A DNA stretch of 64,000 bases from Anaerolineae bacterium (GTDB lineage: Bacteria > Chloroflexota > Anaerolineae > Promineifilales > Promineifilaceae). The stretch lies in NCBI GenBank assembly GCA_023382655.1, contig JAHDWK010000015.1, positions 98,406-162,405 on the forward strand. The letters run 5' to 3'. A program made the translations under genes and the position numbers. Position 1 is the stretch's first letter; each line of letters starts with the position of its first letter. The notes under the pieces are model-generated. The model was not told where the DNA came from. It ran no database searches and saw only the letters and a list, made by a program, of their open reading frames with translations. This document shows positions 59,720 to 64,000 of this stretch, piece by piece.

Positions 59720-60511
59720 TCAAACGAATGAACGGCCAACGGCCGTAGCCACCTTCCCCACCTCTTCCAAAAACTGCGGCAGCATCGCCAACGGCAACGA
59801 TTGTTCTCCGTCGGACAGCGCCGTTGCCGGATCGGGGTGAAACTCCACCAGCAGCCCATCGGCCCCGGCAGCAATGGCCGCGCGCGCGGCGGGCAGCACC
59901 AGACCGGCGCGCCCGGTGGCGTGGCTGGGGTCGGCCACAACCGGATAAGGCGACATCTGTTTGAGCAGGGAGATGGCATTGGTATCCAGCGTGTTGCGCG
60001 TAGCCGTCTCAAAGGTGCGGATGCCCCGTTCACACAAAATGATGCGCCGGTTGCCCCGGCTGGCGATATGCTCGGCGGCCTGTAACCACTCGGCGACAGT
60101 TGACATAAAACCTCGTTTGAGCAGTACCGGTTTGTCTAGCTCTCCCACTCGCCACAGCAGCGGGTAATGCTGCATGTTCCGGCTGCCAATTTGGATGATG
60201 TCGGCATACTCGGCTACCAGCGGCACATGTTCCACCGCCAGCGCCTCGGTAATGACCAACAGCCCGTATTGGTGAGCCGCTTCCCGCAAAATTTCCAGCC
60301 CTTCGGCCCCCATCCCCTGGAAGCTGTGTGGAGAAGTGCGCGGCTTGAATGCGCCGCCGCGCATGATTTTGACGCCTGCTTTCGCTAAGGCTGCGGCGAT
60401 CACGGCCGTTTGCTCATAACTCTCTACCGCGCAAGGCCCGGCCATCAAAAAGACGGTCTCGCCGCCGATTGTCACGTCCGGGGAAATGTCCACTGGCTGA
60501 TACTCGTTCAT
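59720..60511 (-). CDS. aroF: 3-deoxy-7-phosphoheptulonate synthase (DAHP synthase, AroAI-beta type)
   Basis: First enzyme of the shikimate pathway, joining phosphoenolpyruvate and erythrose 4-phosphate. The 263 residues are the bare catalytic barrel of the type I-beta subgroup: FLMAGPCAVES (about 20-30), GGAFKPRTSPHSFQGMG, IGSRNMQHYPLL, LCERGIRTFE and VVADPSHATGRAG, with the metal ligands of these motifs present. The N-terminal ferredoxin-like regulatory domain found in Thermotoga is absent, so feedback inhibition may be missing. A strong promoter and dyad lie upstream. Confidence 0.95.
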   Translation of the reverse strand: MNEYQPVDISPDVTIGGETVFLMAGPCAVESYEQTAVIAAALAKAGVKIMRGGAFKPRTSPHSFQGMGAEGLEILREAAHQYGLLVITEALAVEHVPLVAEYADIIQIGSRNMQHYPLLWRVGELDKPVLLKRGFMSTVAEWLQAAEHIASRGNRRIILCERGIRTFETATRNTLDTNAISLLKQMSPYPVVADPSHATGRAGLVLPAARAAIAAGADGLLVEFHPDPATALSDGEQSLPLAMLPQFLEEVGKVATAVGRSFV

Positions 60512-60596
60512 TTGTTACCTGATTCACGAAGGACGCGAAGATTTTTTAAGAGAAAATTCGGGCAATTCGCGTCATTCGTGGCTACCACCACAAACT

Positions 60597-60645
60597 TTCA
60601 AAACATTTTGAACGAATTGTAGCAAAGAAGCCGTGTTCGTGTCAA
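60597..60645 (-). promoter_or_regulatory. Sigma-70 promoter of aroF with a dyad at the start site
   Basis: On the minus strand TTGACA (60645-60640), 18 bases, then TACAAT (60621-60616). The dyad TTCAAAACATTTTGAA (60597-60612) lies over the predicted start. The roughly 100-base leader to ATG 60511 includes CTTCGCG-type repeat DNA. The -35 is a perfect consensus match. Confidence 0.72.
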
Positions 60646-60667
60646 TTTTCACAAATGGGGTGTTAAG

Positions 60668-60726
60668 TGATGCGTGATACGTGATGCGTGACCACATTCA
60701 TTTCACGCATCACGTATCACGCATCA
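60668..60726. repeat. GTGATGC/GTGATAC hairpin (family B)
   Basis: Perfect 24-base arms (60668-60691 and 60703-60726) around an 11-base loop lie just after the glyQS stop. It may terminate glyQS on the minus strand, although no T-run is present. Confidence 0.88.
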
Positions 60727-60737
60727 GGGGCATCGCC

Positions 60738-63707
60738 CTAAAATCCTTCGAGTTGAGACAAGTCCGCCAGACCGTCAGCTAGACCGGCGATGTGCTGCAG
60801 TAGGGCCAGGCGGTTTTCGCGCACGGCCGTGTCCTCATCCATCACCAACACCTCGTCAAAAAAGGCGGAAATGGCCGGCTGCATCTGCCGCAGGTTCTCC
60901 ACAAAGGTGGACAGGTCGCCATTGTTAGCTGCCGCCGATTGATAGGCTGTCAGTAAATTCTTCTCGGCGGGCAGGGCAAAATCGGCCGGGCGCAGGGCAA
61001 ACGGTTCGGCGTGGCTGCGAGTAATGCGCACGCAGCGGGCATAAGCGTCTAACAACAGATGCCAGTCATCCTGGCGGATGGCGGCGCTGAGAGCGACGGC
61101 CGTTTGCCCCGCCAGATACGGATTGTCCCCTTGCTCTGCCAGCACCGCCTTGACGACCGACGCGGCAAAACCCTGTTCACGCAGCACACCTTCCAGACGG
61201 CCGTACACAAACCCCATCACTTCTTCTAGCCCAACGGCCGTTTGCGGAATGGGCAGGAATTGGGCGGCGGCCTGCATCCCGGCGCGCACGTCAAACGAAA
61301 TCTGGTTGGCCGTCAGATTTTCAATGATGTGCAGCGCAGCACGGCGCAGGGCAAAGGGGTCGTTGGAGCCTTTGGGAGCCAGCCCGGCGGCAAACAGCGC
61401 CGCCAGACTATCCAGCCGGTCGGCGAGCGCCAGTGCCAGGCCGGGGCGCGTCTGGCTGATGGCGTTATACTGCTCGGCGATGGCCTGGCATATGGCCTCC
61501 GGCTCGCCGCTCAGTTGGGCGTAATGGCCGCCCATGATCCCTTGCAAAGAGGTCATTTCTACCACCATGTTGGTGGCTAAATCGGCTTTGGCTAAGGCGG
61601 CGGCGCGGGTGGCCACGGCCGTTTCCTCTTCATCCAGCGCCAACATCCTGGCGATAACGGGCGTTAATTGTTCTAAACGGTGGCTCTTGTCTAGCATCGA
61701 ACCGAGTTCGGCCTGGAAGGTGAGCGTGCCCAGCTTAGGCAAAAAGTCAGCCAGTTTGTGTTTGCTGTCTTGCCCATAAAAGAATTCGGCGTCGGAAAAA
61801 CGGGCAACGATCACATGCTCATTGCCTTCCACCACAAAGTCCAGGTGTTTTTCATCCCCATTGCGCACACCGATGAAATAGGGCATGAGACGGCCGTGTT
61901 CGTTATACACCGGGAAGTAGCGCTGGTGTTTTTTCATCACCGCCACCAGCACGGCGGCGGGCAGTTTGAGGAAACGGTCGCTAAATGTGCCCCGCAGTGG
62001 TGTTGGCCGTTCCACCAGATTGGCTACTTCGTCCAGCAAATCGGGGTCGTCGGGGATCGTGCCGCCCTTTTCGGCGGCCAGTTTACCCGCCACCAGCACA
62101 ATTTGTTCTTTGCGCTTGTCGGGATTGAGGTTAAGCCCCTGTTTGCGCAGCAGACCGCCAAAGTTGACGGCACTGTCAATCTCGATTTCGGGGGAGTCAT
62201 ACGGCCGTAAACCCCGGCTCACCCGCCCACTTTCCACCCCGGCATAGCTGAAGGGCACTACTTCCGGCCCATAGAGCGCCACCAGCCAGCGCAGCGGGCG
62301 GCTGTAGCTGATGTTGGTGCTGTTCCAGCGCATACTCTTTTCAAATTTCAGACTGGCGATCAGCCCTGGCAGCGCTTCGGCCAATACCGGAATGACGGAG
62401 CGGCCTTGTTCCCGGATCACGGCCGTGACATACCGCTTCCCCCCTTCTTCCTCAATGCGCAAATCGGACAAATTCACGCCCTTGCCTTTGGCAAACCCGT
62501 AGGCGGCCTGGGTCGGTTTGCCCTCGGCGTCAAAGGCGCGGTCGGCGGGTGGCCCTTTCACCAGCGTTTCCAGGTCAGGCTGGCGCGGCGCAAGCTGCGT
62601 CACCGTGACCACCAGGCGGCGCGGCGTCCCTTCCACCTGCACCGATTCGTAACTCAGGCGCAAGTCTTCCAGCATTTCGGGGATGAGGGTGCGCAGTTGG
62701 CGGATGGCGCTGTTCAGGTCGCCGACGGGCAGTTCTTCACTGCCAATTTCCAGCAGGAAGGTTTGGGGCGCGTAAAATTCCTGGAGGGCCGACGGCCGTG
62801 TCAGCGCCACCCGTTCTTCCGGCCAATTGGCCGGCAGGAAGGGATATTCCAACCGCTCTCGCTGCGCCAGATACAGTTCCGACACCTGCCGGGCAATACC
62901 GCGCATCCGCCGGAAATATTGGGCGCGTTCCGTCACGCCAATCACGCCACGTGTATCCAGAATGTTGAACAGGTGGGAGCATTTCAGGTTGTAATCGTGC
63001 GCGGGCATGGCCAGCCCGGCATCAAGACAACGCTGGGCCTCCCGTTCATAAATGTCATACACTTGCTTGATCGCTTCTACGTCGGCCACGTTGAAGTAAT
63101 ACCGGCAATGTTCAATTTCGCTTTGCAGCAGCACATTTTCGTAGCTGATGCCCGCGCCGTACTCCATCGCCCACACACTATTGACGCCTTGCCGCGCCAG
63201 GGCAATACGGTCCAACCCGTAAGTGATTTCCACGGAGACAGGGTCTAGCGGTGCGCCGCCCGCCTGCTGGAAATAGGTAAACTGGGTGATTTCCTGGCCG
63301 TCTAGCCACACTTCCCAGCCCAACCCCCACGCGCCCAGCGCCGGGCTTTCCCAGTTATCTTCCACAAAGCGAATGTCGTGTTCACGGGGGTTGATGCCGA
63401 TGGCTTCCAGGCTTTTCAGGTAGAGTTCCTGGGGATTGCCGGGGTCGGGTTTGAGGATGACCTGCAACTGGTGGTGCATTTGCATTCGGTTGGGGTTGTC
63501 ACCAAAACGGCCGTCGTCCGGCCGAATACTGGGTTCAATGTAGGCTACATTCCAGGGTTCCGGCCCCAACACACGCAGCGCGGTGGCCGGGTTCATGGTG
63601 CCTGCCCCCACCTGTACGTTGTATGGTTGTTGAATCAGGCAGCCCTGCTCTTTCCAATAGTCGAGCAGGCGCAAAATAATATCTTGAAAACTGAGTTTGT
63701 CGCTCAT
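60738..63707 (-). CDS. glyQS: Single-chain glycyl-tRNA synthetase (alpha and beta fused)
   Basis: Charges tRNA-Gly. The 989 residues join the alpha chain (about 1-300) to the beta chain (about 315-985). The alpha part has WKEQGCLIQQPYNVQVGAGTMNPATALRVLG, QMHHQLQVILKP, DNWESPALGAWGLGWEVWLDG and FTYFQQAGG. The beta part has LEIGSEELPVGDLNSAI, SYSRPLRWLVALYG, MKKHQRYFPVY and a C-terminal anticodon-binding domain. Fused forms occur in several bacteria. AAAGGA precedes ATG 63707. I saw no T-box leader upstream. Confidence 0.96.
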   Translation of the reverse strand: MSDKLSFQDIILRLLDYWKEQGCLIQQPYNVQVGAGTMNPATALRVLGPEPWNVAYIEPSIRPDDGRFGDNPNRMQMHHQLQVILKPDPGNPQELYLKSLEAIGINPREHDIRFVEDNWESPALGAWGLGWEVWLDGQEITQFTYFQQAGGAPLDPVSVEITYGLDRIALARQGVNSVWAMEYGAGISYENVLLQSEIEHCRYYFNVADVEAIKQVYDIYEREAQRCLDAGLAMPAHDYNLKCSHLFNILDTRGVIGVTERAQYFRRMRGIARQVSELYLAQRERLEYPFLPANWPEERVALTRPSALQEFYAPQTFLLEIGSEELPVGDLNSAIRQLRTLIPEMLEDLRLSYESVQVEGTPRRLVVTVTQLAPRQPDLETLVKGPPADRAFDAEGKPTQAAYGFAKGKGVNLSDLRIEEEGGKRYVTAVIREQGRSVIPVLAEALPGLIASLKFEKSMRWNSTNISYSRPLRWLVALYGPEVVPFSYAGVESGRVSRGLRPYDSPEIEIDSAVNFGGLLRKQGLNLNPDKRKEQIVLVAGKLAAEKGGTIPDDPDLLDEVANLVERPTPLRGTFSDRFLKLPAAVLVAVMKKHQRYFPVYNEHGRLMPYFIGVRNGDEKHLDFVVEGNEHVIVARFSDAEFFYGQDSKHKLADFLPKLGTLTFQAELGSMLDKSHRLEQLTPVIARMLALDEEETAVATRAAALAKADLATNMVVEMTSLQGIMGGHYAQLSGEPEAICQAIAEQYNAISQTRPGLALALADRLDSLAALFAAGLAPKGSNDPFALRRAALHIIENLTANQISFDVRAGMQAAAQFLPIPQTAVGLEEVMGFVYGRLEGVLREQGFAASVVKAVLAEQGDNPYLAGQTAVALSAAIRQDDWHLLLDAYARCVRITRSHAEPFALRPADFALPAEKNLLTAYQSAAANNGDLSTFVENLRQMQPAISAFFDEVLVMDEDTAVRENRLALLQHIAGLADGLADLSQLEGF

Positions 63708-63794
63708 AACTATCCTTTCATGATCCGCGAAGAACGCGAAGATTGCGCAGGGTTTTTCTGTTAACCGGTTACTGATAACAGATTCAGGCGCGGG

Positions 63795-63803
63795 ATTATA
63801 ACA
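63795..63803 (-). promoter_or_regulatory. Extended -10 promoter element for glyQS
   Basis: Minus-strand TGTTATAAT (63803-63795) is the same extended -10 as before trpB. A weak -35 (TCGATT) lies about 17 bases further upstream. The leader to ATG 63707 is about 80 bases and contains CTTCGCG-type repeat DNA. I see no gene in the remaining stretch 63810-64000. Confidence 0.5.
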
Positions 63804-64000
63804 TGGGGAGGCGGGGGAATCGAATGAGGGGAGGCACCGCCGTGAGACAGCAATAAATTGAATTAAGGAATGGATGAATGGGATATCTCATTCCCCCAAC
63901 AGGTAAAATCAGCGCAAATTATCTACAAGAACAACTGTCAAATGAGTAGGACTTTCGCTCAGGAAACCTGAAGGGCAGGAATTCGCGGAGAGCGCAACTC

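Noticed and set aside
63708..64000. T-box or small gene upstream of glyQS
   Set aside because: No T-box motif, terminator stem or supported reading frame was found. Only an extended -10 element and CTTCGCG-type repeat DNA are visible.
1..64000. Prophage, integrative element or insertion sequence
   Set aside because: No transposase, integrase, phage structural gene, tRNA-flanked attachment site or terminal direct repeat was recognised anywhere in the window.

Overview
The window looks like chromosome of a free-living bacterium, most likely a Chloroflexota (Anaerolineae/Ardenticatenia-like) lineage. This is inferred from gene content: an aerobic form I CO dehydrogenase cluster, nrfHA, a single-chain glycyl-tRNA synthetase, a fused alpha/beta 2-oxoacid dehydrogenase E1, menaquinone synthesis, DUF58 and MoxR/VWA proteins, and many GAF/DesK-type two-component systems. 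No rRNA, tRNA, CRISPR array, transposase or prophage is visible.

Layout. 1-3.3 kb: nrfHA nitrite ammonification (nrfA cut by the left edge) beside a NarL/GAF-kinase pair. 3.4-12 kb: CBS proteins, a dihydroorotate dehydrogenase-like enzyme, a DsbA/VKOR disulfide pair, DUF58, a carboxylesterase, menA. 11.8-15.7 kb: 2-oxoacid dehydrogenase E2 and fused E1. 15.8-22.3 kb: an ECF sigma operon facing small membrane proteins, an Eis-like acetyltransferase, and a CpaE-like ATPase facing a receiver protein. 22.3-33.3 kb: a minus-strand arginine block (argC, argB, argD, N-acetyltransferase::argG, argJ, argH) interleaved with GNAT proteins. 33.3-37.5 kb: a GntR regulator, MFS exporter and two envelope or hypothetical genes. 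37.8-53.3 kb: a CO-oxidation island with a kinase/regulator pair, padR-modA-modB, coxD-E-G, coxM-S-L, an XdhC-YHS maturation protein and a membrane kinase/regulator pair. 53.5-64 kb: trpB, a Cache kinase/regulator pair, a cyclase-family hydrolase, a DedA-like protein, aroF and fused glyQS.

The strongest finding is upstream of argC (33106-33292). A promoter drives a near-leaderless 26-codon leader ORF with three consecutive Arg codons. Four RNA segments follow that can pair 1:2 plus 3:4 (a 13-bp terminator stem with a U-tract) or 2:3 (antiterminator). This is the architecture of a ribosome-mediated arginine attenuator, worked out here by hand.

The DNA is also unusually repeat-rich. The palindrome ACGGCCGT occurs roughly 140 times by eye, in all reading frames, against one or two expected. 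A 28-bp palindromic element sits inside three unrelated genes in frame. Many gaps hold short-unit oligomers (TAATCCG, GTGATGC, TAATTGG, AGATTGG) or CCTGACAGG hairpins, and several of these have become protein-coding sequence (argJ, argD, the acetyltransferase-ArgG linker, an E2 linker, a kinase C-terminus).
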